Assembly: GCF_029542085.1 (NCBI RefSeq)
Contig: NZ_CP107036.1
Coordinates: forward strand, 496,001-560,000
Source: Sphingobacterium sp. ML3W
Lineage (GTDB): Bacteria; Bacteroidota; Bacteroidia; Sphingobacteriales; Sphingobacteriaceae
Direction: 5' to 3'
Length of the DNA: 64,000 nt
Position numbers and translations under genes: made by a program. Under the pieces are notes generated by a model, which had not been told where the DNA came from, did not search any database, and saw only the letters and a program-made list of their open reading frames with translations. Positions 8,297 to 17,981 of the stretch are shown one piece after another. Position 1 is the first letter of the stretch. Each line of letters opens with the position of its first letter.

Positions 8297-9589
8297 TTAC
8301 TGCTCTCTTTTATCACGCAAATACGTCGGTTTTCTGTTCAGTGGATTATAGATTTTGCTAATTAGTATCTCTTCCCGTTCAAATTCCACTGTAGGAATTA
8401 CACGTAATTTAGCTTGAAAACTATCTTTTATTTCCTTTAATAAAGTGGCATTTTCTTGTTTGGTAGCGATTAAAATTCGAATATCGTCGGTTCCAATTGC
8501 TGTGCTAGATATCTCAATCTGATAATGTTCAATCTCTTTGTAACTGGCTAATACATCAAACATTGCCGGAGGAAACAAGGTGGTTCCTTTATATTTGATC
8601 ATCTGCTGTTTTCTTCCTTCGACTGGACCTATTCGATAGCTGTTTCTGCCACAGGTGCAGGGGGCGGCATGCCGTCTAACCATATCACCGGTTTTATAGC
8701 GCAATAATGGCATTGCTTGAATACCTAAAGTTGTTACAACGAGCTCACCAAGTTGCCCATCAGGTACGGCATTGCCATCGTTGTCCAGTATTTCCGTAAT
8801 AATCAATTCTGGATGCTGATGACCACCATTGAAAGCTTCACATTCAGTAAATGCCGAACTCATTTCGGTGGAAGCATAGGTGGAGTATAGGTCAATATTC
8901 CATTTCTCCTGAATACGTTTGGCCAGTTCATTATCTTTTAATTCGGCTGTTCTGAGATTTTCACCAATGCAAATAGCCACTTTCACAGAGCTATTATTGT
9001 AATCGATGTTGTGCTCTTCGGCATAGGCGATCATTTTAAGTAGGAACGAAGGAACAACAACGAGAAATTTAGGTTTAAACTGTTGTATTGAATCCCATTG
9101 CATTTGTGGTATACCGGCTCCGATACGGAGTATTCCAGCGCCAATTTTACGGAGACCGAGGAAGTAGGCCAGACCCGCCATAAAACGACGATCTAAGGTT
9201 GTCATGATCTGCACACGATCGCCCTTTTGTATACCAACACGTTGAAATGAAATCATTTCATTGTAGGCAAGCCGCTCCAGATCTGCATCCGTAAGTCCGA
9301 ATACAACCGGCGTACCTAATGTCCCTGAAGTCGTAGAATAGTCAATAATCTGATCTTGGGGAACGCATAAGAAATCCCAGTTGAACTGTTGCAGCTGTTC
9401 TTTGGATGTGGTTGGAAGTAAGGGCAGGTCTCTGATACCGCGAATGCTTTGAATATTGATCGCTTCAGTTTTGAATAATCGTCTGTAATAACTCGAATGT
9501 GTATTTAAGTAGTTTAAAACAGTCCTGAGCTTTTCATCTTGAAAGCTGGTTATTTCCTCAATACTTGCTTGTTCTATGTTTGGGTTCAT
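8297..9589 (-). CDS. AMP-dependent aryl-acid ligase, PaaK-like (aryl polyene starter activation)
   Basis: A 430-residue adenylate-forming enzyme of the phenylacetate-CoA ligase type. The P-loop is STTSGTLGTPV at about residues 86-96. YSTYASTEMSSAF is the A5 motif and LRYKTGDMVRR the A7/A8 region. A Cys pair in APCTCGRNS is typical of PaaK-like proteins. In this cluster it would activate 4-coumarate, made by the ammonia-lyase, and load it onto CoA or an acyl carrier protein to prime polyene synthesis. It is the last gene of the minus-strand operon, and its start overlaps the preceding stop by 4 nt (ATGA type). Confidence 0.85.
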   Translation of the reverse strand: MNPNIEQASIEEITSFQDEKLRTVLNYLNTHSSYYRRLFKTEAINIQSIRGIRDLPLLPTTSKEQLQQFNWDFLCVPQDQIIDYSTTSGTLGTPVVFGLTDADLERLAYNEMISFQRVGIQKGDRVQIMTTLDRRFMAGLAYFLGLRKIGAGILRIGAGIPQMQWDSIQQFKPKFLVVVPSFLLKMIAYAEEHNIDYNNSSVKVAICIGENLRTAELKDNELAKRIQEKWNIDLYSTYASTEMSSAFTECEAFNGGHQHPELIITEILDNDGNAVPDGQLGELVVTTLGIQAMPLLRYKTGDMVRRHAAPCTCGRNSYRIGPVEGRKQQMIKYKGTTLFPPAMFDVLASYKEIEHYQIEISSTAIGTDDIRILIATKQENATLLKEIKDSFQAKLRVIPTVEFEREEILISKIYNPLNRKPTYLRDKREQ

Positions 9590-11271
9590 CGATGATCTCC
9601 TTTCTTTTCGATCTTTCGGATATATGAAGCAATATTTTTTTGATCAACCGCGGTTGTTACTTCAAGTGCATTAGCCCGTTGGAATTGGTCCAATGCTTCT
9701 CCGTATCTTTTTTGATCGAAATAGTATTTTCCTTTTTTATAATAAACTGCCCAAAACAATGGGTTTAATTCTTGATAGTCCTGCCATTCCGATTCAGAAA
9801 TCGATTCTTTGGTCTTTAATTTATGGTCGATAATACGGTCTAAAATGCGATATTGCTCATAATCCTGATATGACTTGCTATTTAAGAACGGATCCTGAGG
9901 GATATTCAATCCTGCACTTGACACCGAATGGCCGGCTTGATGTAAAGTACTGTCAAATATCTTGTTTAGGTCATAACAGACAAATTCGCCGAGCTGATAA
10001 GGGTTTGCTGATACCCAGACAAGACGTTTTTCGGGTTGGAAAACAATGCCATGATGTGCTAAAAGCTGGTTTAGTGCCTTTTCGTTGCCTAATCCTATTT
10101 CCTTATTTTTTAAACCATTCCGGTCCCTTAATATGGTTGCGACCTCATTAGGAGTGAGTTTGTCATGTTCCTGTAGCTGCGCTGTCAACAATTGATAGCG
10201 ATAGGTACTGTGGCTTTCCTCAATTTGCTTTAGGTTGCGCTTGTCCGAACGATATGCAGGGCTTTGAAAATGGTTCGTGCACAACAGATGGTTCGTGTTT
10301 TCAGATTCGTATACATCAAATTTATGTGGTGACATTTCAATTAAAATTGCTTTTCCTTCATCTGCGGAACCAATCATCAATGATTCAGAAATAAAAATGG
10401 GGTGCTTTTTTGCAATTGCAATCGCTTCTTTAAAATTTCGTGCATATTGGAGAATTTCTCTTGCCACTATAGATATTGGGGTTTTTGCAGCCCAAGGAAT
10501 AGAAGATTTCCCCGCATTAAGTGTCACTGTAAGTCCTGCACCATTCATTCCGGAGACAACTCCGATCATCCCAGCCCAGCCGACGGAAAGAAAGGCATAG
10601 CCAGAATCAGGTTTAACAATGGAAATGAGCTTATTTTTACTAAAATCATCCCCGGCATAAAAATCAAAATTTCGGCCGATAATTAGGCCTCCATCCGCGG
10701 ACTTCTGATCCCAGGCCGCCAGAGAGGAGCAGCCGACCAAAGCAAGATCCTGAAAAGCATGACCCAGATCGTGTGCACCGTGTAGAAAAAGACTACGTTG
10801 ATAGGGATCCATTAGGGCGTCATAACGTGGTGAAGCATAGGTTGACAAAGCAAAAATCTCCTTTTTATATTCCGATGGGATATATTTATGGATCTTACGA
10901 TTATAAATTTTTGTCAGTCGCATCATCCATTTCTGTTTCTTCGTGGAGGGGATAAATTCCTGTATTTTAGAAAAGAATGCATCTTCCTGATAGGCATATA
11001 ACGATCGTGTCAATAATCCTGTTTTTAACCCGATTTCCATTGGATTTCCAGTGACATAGAGTTCCCAAAGTCCCTGTCTATTCTGTAATAGGAAATTACT
11101 GTCTACAGCAATGTAATTGCTTCCAGAATCGGATAACTTCAGTTCTGGTATAGTCTGTGTTTCAAATTTAGCTTTTTCTTTCAGTGCACCATTCAGTGTA
11201 CATGAACTAAATAGCAATAGTATCCAGATCGTTAGCCACAGCTGTCTCATCGTTTTCTTTAAATAGGTCAT
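9586..11271 (-). CDS. C45-family (acyl-CoA:6-APA acyltransferase-like) Ntn-hydrolase lipoprotein
   Basis: An Ntn-fold acyltransferase/amidase homologue. From the ATG at 11271 (preceded by a GGAAAGGA-like site) the protein has a lipoprotein signal with lipobox LFSSC at about residue 24. The presumed nucleophile lies in VGCSSLAAWD at about residue 181. Downstream are IGRNFDFY, GWAGMIGVVSGMNGAGLTVT and NHFQSP, all typical of the choloylglycine hydrolase/C45 superfamily. Ntn enzymes usually cleave themselves before the Cys, so a lipid-anchored N-terminal chain plus a catalytic C-terminal chain is expected. The C-terminus has a helical, TPR-like stretch. It probably acts at the envelope on the finished pigment; the exact reaction is unknown. 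It overlaps the upstream oxidoreductase gene by 65 nt. Confidence 0.8.
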   Translation of the reverse strand: MTYLKKTMRQLWLTIWILLLFSSCTLNGALKEKAKFETQTIPELKLSDSGSNYIAVDSNFLLQNRQGLWELYVTGNPMEIGLKTGLLTRSLYAYQEDAFFSKIQEFIPSTKKQKWMMRLTKIYNRKIHKYIPSEYKKEIFALSTYASPRYDALMDPYQRSLFLHGAHDLGHAFQDLALVGCSSLAAWDQKSADGGLIIGRNFDFYAGDDFSKNKLISIVKPDSGYAFLSVGWAGMIGVVSGMNGAGLTVTLNAGKSSIPWAAKTPISIVAREILQYARNFKEAIAIAKKHPIFISESLMIGSADEGKAILIEMSPHKFDVYESENTNHLLCTNHFQSPAYRSDKRNLKQIEESHSTYRYQLLTAQLQEHDKLTPNEVATILRDRNGLKNKEIGLGNEKALNQLLAHHGIVFQPEKRLVWVSANPYQLGEFVCYDLNKIFDSTLHQAGHSVSSAGLNIPQDPFLNSKSYQDYEQYRILDRIIDHKLKTKESISESEWQDYQELNPLFWAVYYKKGKYYFDQKRYGEALDQFQRANALEVTTAVDQKNIASYIRKIEKKGDHR

Positions 11272-12748
11272 CTTCAAATTCCTTTCCAAGCATCATTAAG
11301 CAACAGGAGAAGGCTGTAATCGTAACGCCCAATACACCATGCATCTTGACATTTTGCCCCGTCAAAAATAAATTTTTGACTTTTGTTTTTGTAGAAATCA
11401 AGCTGTTCAAGGGATATTGGTGCTCTTTCAGGTAACCATACATGTTGCCTTCTTCCGCGCCAATAAAGTCGCGATAGGTCAATGGGGAAGAGGTATGGAC
11501 TGATCGGATTGCATCCTTTATATTCGGGAACAAATGCTGCAGCTCTTCAATAATTTGATTGGCTTTTGCGGTTTTAAATGCTTCATAACTATCTCCTCTG
11601 GTACTCAGTTGCTGTATAATCGAGCGATTGAAGCTTTCATCCCATTGCTGTACTTCTGCTGCCATCATATAGCACATGACGGTCATCGTACTGCAAAAGG
11701 TTTGATCTTGATCGTTACGGCTCATGGAGATGACCAAAGGCGATTGATCGTGATCATACCACACTGACTTTATATTTTTATAATGGTATATATTGTAGTT
11801 TTGGTAGGGAATAAGATCATCCTTACAGACGATGTAGACCGAAAATACAGAAGGACTCAGGGGGAGGCTGTGGATACGTTTGACATAGGCCTGTTTCTGA
11901 AAACGTTCAGGTAGCATCGCAAAAGTATGACGAAGATTGATATTTGAAACAAATTCATTTGCATAAATCAATTGCTGATCATCTGTACGTACGGCTTTAA
12001 TCAACTGATCCTCCATTTCTACAGCAATGACTTCTTTGTTTTTCAAGATATCACCACCATATTTTCGCAATTGGCGTATCAGTAATTTTGCGATTTGACT
12101 TCCTCCATTTATACATCGCCAAGCAGATTGAATATAGGAGTTGATGGTCAGCGCATGGACATAAAGCGGCGTACTCTCGGCCTTGGCAACATATAAGAAA
12201 TTGGAACCAACAAGAACAGCTTTAAGTAGTTCATTGTCGGTCAGCTCATCTAGGAAAGATTTTAATGAGGTCCCTAGGACGGTTTCATTGAATCCAAAGC
12301 TTTTCCGAAGATTATACATCGGAAAGGAGTTACAGATTTCCTGTATTTTTTTGCAGTAATTTCTTAAAGCTTCTTCTTCTTCCGGAAAATAGGGGAGCAA
12401 TTGATTGATGAAATTATCATAACCTTGAGCGTGCGGGTAATTGATCGGATCTCCTTCAAATGAAATTCGGTCATATTCATCGATATCCATGCGCTGGATG
12501 GCTAGATCCTGCATGATGCCCAGGTAATCAAAATATTTATACAGGTTTTCACCTTCACCTAGCCCGCCAATATAGTGTACTCCAGTATCTAAGATCTCCT
12601 TGTCGCGTACAAAGGTCTGTAGATTGCCACCATATTGATTGTTCTTTTCAATGACACATACCTTGCGCCCAAATCTGGCCAGCAGTACAGCGGTAACGAG
12701 ACCGCCGAGGCCTGAACCGATGATCACACTATCATAGACCTTACCCAT
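11207..12748 (-). CDS. Phytoene desaturase/retinol saturase-like FAD oxidoreductase
   Basis: A 513-residue NAD(P)/FAD-binding protein. It begins with the dinucleotide fold SVIIGSGLGGLVTAVLLARFGRK and has the second motif VIEKNNQYGGNLQTF. The C-terminal motif FLTGQNVKMHGVLGVTITA closes the FAD site. The family includes carotenoid desaturases and polyene-modifying oxidoreductases, and related genes occur in flexirubin clusters. Here it likely oxidises or reduces the polyene or its aryl head. Its start overlaps the MMPL gene by 8 nt, so translation is coupled. Confidence 0.85.
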   Translation of the reverse strand: MGKVYDSVIIGSGLGGLVTAVLLARFGRKVCVIEKNNQYGGNLQTFVRDKEILDTGVHYIGGLGEGENLYKYFDYLGIMQDLAIQRMDIDEYDRISFEGDPINYPHAQGYDNFINQLLPYFPEEEEALRNYCKKIQEICNSFPMYNLRKSFGFNETVLGTSLKSFLDELTDNELLKAVLVGSNFLYVAKAESTPLYVHALTINSYIQSAWRCINGGSQIAKLLIRQLRKYGGDILKNKEVIAVEMEDQLIKAVRTDDQQLIYANEFVSNINLRHTFAMLPERFQKQAYVKRIHSLPLSPSVFSVYIVCKDDLIPYQNYNIYHYKNIKSVWYDHDQSPLVISMSRNDQDQTFCSTMTVMCYMMAAEVQQWDESFNRSIIQQLSTRGDSYEAFKTAKANQIIEELQHLFPNIKDAIRSVHTSSPLTYRDFIGAEEGNMYGYLKEHQYPLNSLISTKTKVKNLFLTGQNVKMHGVLGVTITAFSCCLMMLGKEFEDDLFKENDETAVANDLDTIAI

Positions 12749-15700
12749 TCGTTTTTCTCTTTAATACATAACTGTGCTGGTCACTAAATATCTGTTCAAA
12801 ACCTAGGTAGCTCCGTGCTTGTACAACATCATAATATATGATCGTCTGTACTGAATCCGCAATTTCATAGTTTTCGTCGTTGCTCCCGAAAATCACTACA
12901 TCCAGTTTTAATTGACTTTCAGCAAGATGTTTTAGATAGGTTAGTTTACGTTTTCGAACCAAATAGTTATTTGCCGCAATAATGCGTTTTTCTGAATCCC
13001 GGATAAAGGTTTCTATTTGCCGTTGCGCCTGTTGCATGGTTAACAAAAATTCAATATGACCATAATTGTCTCCAATATGCAAAATTTTTGCATTTGCTGC
13101 AATGAATTTATTCCATGCAGCGTAGGATGTCTGAAAGCGGTCAAAGGCGTTTAGGCTGGCTTTTTCTATTTCACTTTCTTTATAACGATAGTTTAAACTG
13201 ATTTTTTCTCTAAAATAAGCTGGATTTTCAAACTCATTTCTAATATCCGCAAATTGTTGTTTAAAAAAGCGACTGATATTTTTACAACGCAGGGTATAAT
13301 TGTTACCAAATTGCTGATCTGTGGCAGGTATCCTTTTCCCTATGACTGTGCTTAATGTACCGTCATAGATAATAAAATCGCCTTTAGGACATACATCTGC
13401 AGCGCCATGGATGTAAATTGGGATGATATCCAATTGCAATTGTTCGGCCAGATAAAATGCTCCTTTGTGAAATCGTTGTATGTCATTGGTCGCCGATCGT
13501 GTACCTTCAGGAAAGATAACGATAGAAAACCCTTCGTCTATCCGTTGCTTTAATATTGTTTTGGTCTTTTCTAAATCATCATCTAACATCAAAAATCCGG
13601 CCCGCCGAACTACTCTTCCAAATACTGGTGAGTTATAAACCCATTCGTTGGTGACAAAAATGCATTTTGGCATTAAACGCCCGATCAGCAAAGTATCCAA
13701 TAAGGAATTGTGATTGGCAATAATGATCGCCGGTTTTTTGAAATCTTCTCCGTGTGGATTGAATTGCTGCTTTTTGACAAAAGGATTTGATTTTAGGACG
13801 GAATCCCCAAAGCGGGACATGAGCCTTGTTATCAGGGCTCGGTTGCGGACAAGACTGAAAATAAAACCGGAAACAACACTTCCGATGATGTAATAACTAA
13901 AGGAAAAGAGAGCGAATAATCGCAAACGCAGCGTCAATGGAGAACGACCTGCTGCTGGCCTACGGCTAAACAATAACCTAAAAATAATAGGATAGAGAAC
14001 GAAGGTGTTTAAAACGGCGGCGGTTACCCCGAGCAAGGAGACCGCGGAAATAGATTTTAACGCCGGATGTTTGGCAAAAATTAGTGCACCGATAGCCAGA
14101 ATTGTGGTCAATACGGCAAGGAGAATGGATGTACGGTAGGTTGGCATCTCATCTTTGCCGGTACTGTATTCTTTTTGTAAGGCCGCTGTCATGAATATCG
14201 CAAAATCCACACCATGACTGAATACTAATGTACATACGATCGTGCTGAAAATATTGAATTCAAGATGAAATAGACCCATGAGTCCACCAGTGACCAATCC
14301 TGTCAATGCAATGGGGATCATACTGACCAATGTCAGCTCAATACGACGAAAAGACAACCAGAGAATAATAAATATCGCGATAAAGCTGTAATTAACCAAG
14401 GTATTGAAATCATTTACGAGCTGGCCCAGAAAAGTTTCGTTCATCTCTTTTCGGTCAATCACAACAGTAGTTTTGTTGTTGAATTGCCCGATCAGATTTT
14501 CTCTGTATTTTTCCTTTGTTTTTACGACAGTATTTGCTGTAAGAAATCCATTTTTTGAACTCAGATACTCCGATAAGATACCACTATTTAGCGTGCGGTA
14601 CTCAGCTAATGATATGGCTGAGTATTTTTGATCCAATAGATCAAAAAAAGCTTGATATGCATCGGGCTTAAATCCAAAGGCAGCGCTTGAACGGACAAGA
14701 TTGCTGCGGATTTCTTTTTTACGTGTCTCAATCCAAAAGGCATTCCATCGTGCAATTTTTGCCTCCTGATCCTTTTTTGATAAAACAATTTCACCTATTG
14801 AGCTAATGGATGTGATTGTTGTATCTTGCTTTAACCTGTGATATAAGACGGTATTTTCGGAAAGAACCTGTTCGGAATTATTACCGTAACTTATTAAGAA
14901 TAATGATTTTCTTTGCTGTTGCGCAGAATTTTCGAGCTTTTGCTCTGCCTCCTGAAGCTCCTTTGGGAAAAAGTTTAATGCCGACAGATCTTTATTGAAA
15001 CCCACCCGCCAAAAAGTGAATAAACTAACAGCAACCAACAGATAACTAAAGACCTGTAGGATTTTATTTCTCTCGAAACTGAAAGCGGATATGCGATCGA
15101 TAAGATGATTTTTATCATCCGAACGTTTATTATTGGGCTTATATATATGTGGAATGAGAATCAAGGAAAAAACTCCTGAAAAAAGAATAGCAATAAATGC
15201 GAAAATTCCTAAGTCCTTCAGCGCTTCGGAATTGACAAATAAGAGGCAGAGAAAAGATACAGCTGTCGTTCCGGCACTCATCAATATCGGTTTGGTGATT
15301 TCTTTATACAGATGCTTGATATCGTGCGTTTGTTTGAAATGCGTCATGATATGGAGCGCGTAATCAATGGTAATACCTATCAGGACCGCTGCGATGGAGA
15401 TCGATATAGCCGAAATAGTACCTCTCAGAAAGTAGAGAAATGAGAGCGCTAATAATGCCCCAAATAATGATGGGATAAAGATGATGACGGGAATTTGTAT
15501 TTTCTTATAAAAAAGAATCAAAATCAGCATCAATAGACTCATCGAAATAAGGATCGTTGTCTGGATATCCGTTTTGATTTGTTTTGCATTGGCAACAGCC
15601 ACCAGTGAAGCTCCAAAATAACTTAATTTGGATTTCTTGCTATAATGCTGGTTGAGATCTTTTTTGATCCGGTTGAGTCCGTCGACAAAAAGGACATTAT

Positions 15701-16367
15701 GTTCAGTCTCTGAACCCGAATATTTCGGATTAATAAAGAGTAATAGCTTGCTTGAGTCTTTCGTGATAATATAACCATTATAGAGCTGAAAATCACCGGC
15801 GATATTGAGTTGTTGGAATTTTTTTAGCGCTAAGAAACCAATTCCCAATGGATCCCGCTGTATAAAAGATTTTGCGATAATACTGGTGGGGGAAATTAAT
15901 GCCGCGTAATTAGCCGCAACTGTCTGGGCTATGCTATCGCTGGAAAGTCGCTCTTCGATTGATTTATAATCGTTTTCATCAAGCAGGGTAGGCAACTGCC
16001 CGTAGACGAATTTCATGGTGTTCTCCATTTCTTCGTCACTAATCTGTCCTTGGATAGCCTGATAGTAGGGGGCAAGAGGCACGATGCTATCTGAAAAAGA
16101 GTTGGCCATGTCAACCATATCATCAATTGAAGCATCTTTCTCCCGCTCGATGATAACACTGATTTTATCAGAAAATTTTAGTTGCGCTAATATTTTGGCT
16201 ATTTCGTTTGTTCGTTCGTTTTTCGGTATTATCCGGGTGATATCTTCTTCAAATTTCAGTTTCAAAGCAAAAAATCCGGTGGCAACCAAAAAAAATAGTG
16301 CAATTAACCAGGCAATATAGGGCTTCTTCTTAAAAAATAAATAGAGCTGATAGAAATAGTGCTGCAT
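12741..16367 (-). CDS. Fusion: MMPL/RND-type exporter, PlsC acyltransferase and SAM-methyltransferase-like tail
   Basis: A 1208-residue fusion. Residues 1-830 are an MMPL-type RND exporter: one N-terminal helix, a periplasmic loop, helix blocks at about 260-400 and 640-810, and a conserved GITIDYALH and GVDFAIFMTA in the membrane. Residues 860-1060 are a 1-acylglycerol-3-phosphate acyltransferase domain with NHNSLLDT (about 884) and FPEGTRS (about 951). The last 130 residues resemble a small methyltransferase-like domain beginning ILHIGDNYGHIEFLL; its SAM-binding glycines are poorly kept. The protein would acylate or flip the polyene lipid across the inner membrane. It overlaps the downstream gene by 8 nt. 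Confidence 0.88.
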   Translation of the reverse strand: MQHYFYQLYLFFKKKPYIAWLIALFFLVATGFFALKLKFEEDITRIIPKNERTNEIAKILAQLKFSDKISVIIEREKDASIDDMVDMANSFSDSIVPLAPYYQAIQGQISDEEMENTMKFVYGQLPTLLDENDYKSIEERLSSDSIAQTVAANYAALISPTSIIAKSFIQRDPLGIGFLALKKFQQLNIAGDFQLYNGYIITKDSSKLLLFINPKYSGSETEHNVLFVDGLNRIKKDLNQHYSKKSKLSYFGASLVAVANAKQIKTDIQTTILISMSLLMLILILFYKKIQIPVIIFIPSLFGALLALSFLYFLRGTISAISISIAAVLIGITIDYALHIMTHFKQTHDIKHLYKEITKPILMSAGTTAVSFLCLLFVNSEALKDLGIFAFIAILFSGVFSLILIPHIYKPNNKRSDDKNHLIDRISAFSFERNKILQVFSYLLVAVSLFTFWRVGFNKDLSALNFFPKELQEAEQKLENSAQQQRKSLFLISYGNNSEQVLSENTVLYHRLKQDTTITSISSIGEIVLSKKDQEAKIARWNAFWIETRKKEIRSNLVRSSAAFGFKPDAYQAFFDLLDQKYSAISLAEYRTLNSGILSEYLSSKNGFLTANTVVKTKEKYRENLIGQFNNKTTVVIDRKEMNETFLGQLVNDFNTLVNYSFIAIFIILWLSFRRIELTLVSMIPIALTGLVTGGLMGLFHLEFNIFSTIVCTLVFSHGVDFAIFMTAALQKEYSTGKDEMPTYRTSILLAVLTTILAIGALIFAKHPALKSISAVSLLGVTAAVLNTFVLYPIIFRLLFSRRPAAGRSPLTLRLRLFALFSFSYYIIGSVVSGFIFSLVRNRALITRLMSRFGDSVLKSNPFVKKQQFNPHGEDFKKPAIIIANHNSLLDTLLIGRLMPKCIFVTNEWVYNSPVFGRVVRRAGFLMLDDDLEKTKTILKQRIDEGFSIVIFPEGTRSATNDIQRFHKGAFYLAEQLQLDIIPIYIHGAADVCPKGDFIIYDGTLSTVIGKRIPATDQQFGNNYTLRCKNISRFFKQQFADIRNEFENPAYFREKISLNYRYKESEIEKASLNAFDRFQTSYAAWNKFIAANAKILHIGDNYGHIEFLLTMQQAQRQIETFIRDSEKRIIAANNYLVRKRKLTYLKHLAESQLKLDVVIFGSNDENYEIADSVQTIIYYDVVQARSYLGFEQIFSDQHSYVLKRKTNG

Positions 16368-16368
16368 A

Positions 16369-17541
16369 TTAACGTCGTTGATTTAACCTTAATAGAGTAA
16401 ATGATGAAAGTCCAAATAGAACAGCGGTAAACAGGGCTAGAGCAAGACTACCAAAGAGATATTGCAGAAAGTGTTCAGATATGGATTGGAAATTAATATT
16501 GCTATAATCTCGCAGTGGTCTGGCATTCGGAATGATCAGTTTGCCGGTCTGTATAGATCCCCAAATGATCAATGGTATCATAGGGGGAATACTGACATTT
16601 GAAAAGGCAAAGCAGAGTCCTTTGTTAAGCCTAAAAATGGAAGCGAGAAAGATGGACAGAAAAGACTGAAACCCCCAGACTGGAGCAATGCCGATAAATA
16701 CACCCAATGCGATGGAGATAGATTTAATTAGATCCGAATCATTGGTGCCTAGAATGTCCTCTTTTAGAAATTGCTTAAAGCTTTTTTTTTTGAAACTCTG
16801 GAAAGCATTTCTCGGGAATATATAAAGTAGGCTGATCAATACCAGGAATGTATTAAGTATACTGATCCGGGTGAAGTCTTTAAATGGTCGAAAATGGGAA
16901 ACTCTCTCCGAGGGGTCGTAAAGTATTTTAATGGGCACATTTTTTACGTTAACACCCTTCCATGCCGAGCGAACAATTACTTCAATTTCGAGCTCAAACT
17001 TGTTGGTAAATAGTTTTTTAGGTATGAGGTCCAGCGGATATAAACGATATCCAGATTGCGTGTCTGCGAGCTTGATGCCCGTTTCAAACCAAAACCAGAA
17101 GTTTGAAAACTTATTACCAAAGCTACTTTTTTTTGGTATTCCGGCCTGATCCATCTGACGTTCACCAATCAATAGAACCCGACCATCACTCTGGTCAAGG
17201 GCATTAATAAATGTTGGAAGATCATCGGGGAAATGCTGCCCATCTGAATCTATTGTTATTGCATAGTGAAAACCTTGCTCTCTCGCCAAGTTAAAACCTA
17301 TTCGCAATGCCTTTCCCTTACCCGAGTTTTTATCAAGATGCTGTATCTCAATGGATGGATACTTTGCCAAAATTTCGACTGTAGCATCTGTTGAACCATC
17401 ATTGATGACGATGACCTGTGCGGTGTAGAACAATACTCCCTCCAGAACCCGCTGCAAAGTTTTTGCATTGTTGTATGTAGGAATTAGTACACATACATCT
17501 GCTGGGATCGCCATTTCACGGATAGGTTGCAAATTGAACAT
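16369..17541 (-). CDS. Family 2 glycosyltransferase fused to a DUF2062 membrane domain
   Basis: A 390-residue protein. Residues 10-235 form a GT2 domain with VLIPTYNNAKTL, the VINDGSTD motif and DSDGQHFPDDL (nucleotide-sugar and metal binding). Residues 260-385 form a membrane domain with several helices including IALGVFIGIAPVWGFQSF, the hallmark of DUF2062. This two-domain layout recurs in aryl polyene clusters. It probably transfers a sugar or similar head group to the polyene lipid at the inner membrane. Start is either 17541 or the ATG at 17514. Only one base separates it from the MMPL gene. Confidence 0.88.
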   Translation of the reverse strand: MFNLQPIREMAIPADVCVLIPTYNNAKTLQRVLEGVLFYTAQVIVINDGSTDATVEILAKYPSIEIQHLDKNSGKGKALRIGFNLAREQGFHYAITIDSDGQHFPDDLPTFINALDQSDGRVLLIGERQMDQAGIPKKSSFGNKFSNFWFWFETGIKLADTQSGYRLYPLDLIPKKLFTNKFELEIEVIVRSAWKGVNVKNVPIKILYDPSERVSHFRPFKDFTRISILNTFLVLISLLYIFPRNAFQSFKKKSFKQFLKEDILGTNDSDLIKSISIALGVFIGIAPVWGFQSFLSIFLASIFRLNKGLCFAFSNVSIPPMIPLIIWGSIQTGKLIIPNARPLRDYSNINFQSISEHFLQYLFGSLALALFTAVLFGLSSFTLLRLNQRR

Positions 17542-17547
17542 AGCTAT

Positions 17548-17925
17548 TTAAATGGAATTAGTATAGCGATGAAAAAAGAGCTCCATTTTTAATGCGATAG
17601 TTTCGTTAAAAGAGCAATTGGCTTTGATCTGGATGGTATCAGCTTCTTTGATTGCTAATTCTAAACTTAGATTTGGATGAGCAAAAGGATCTATGATCGC
17701 ATAAAAACGAATGTTTTTTGCTGCGCTCATACGCAGCTTTGATTGAAGTAAATCTTCACTTATATTTTTAATGATCTGTAACATGCATACCCCCGGTGTA
17801 ACCGGTCTGTCCGGAAAATGTCCATTAAAAATAGAATGATTCGGATTAAGACTTATTTCCAACAAGTGTTTTCCATCTGCACTCAATCGACGTCCATGTA
17901 TCTTATAAAAGTCTGCTAAAACCAT
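17548..17925 (-). CDS. FabZ-like hotdog dehydratase, ApeI-type
   Basis: A 125-residue hotdog protein with the FabZ/FabA-type motif FNGHFPDRPVTPGV; the catalytic His is residue 36. The acidic partner that FabZ carries on the next helix (in GVL.xEA) appears as Gln in GVCMLQII, so on its own it may be inactive or mechanistically different. In the E. coli aryl polyene pathway two hotdog proteins (ApeI and ApeP) work together. The second one here (24595-25032) retains the Glu. It would dehydrate 3-hydroxyacyl-ACP to create the conjugated double bonds. Confidence 0.82.
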   Translation of the reverse strand: MVLADFYKIHGRRLSADGKHLLEISLNPNHSIFNGHFPDRPVTPGVCMLQIIKNISEDLLQSKLRMSAAKNIRFYAIIDPFAHPNLSLELAIKEADTIQIKANCSFNETIALKMELFFHRYTNSI

Positions 17926-17981
17926 GTCCCAAATATACAGCTTTATTTATTTTTCGTAAGCTGAGTTGTGTATCAAGTCAG

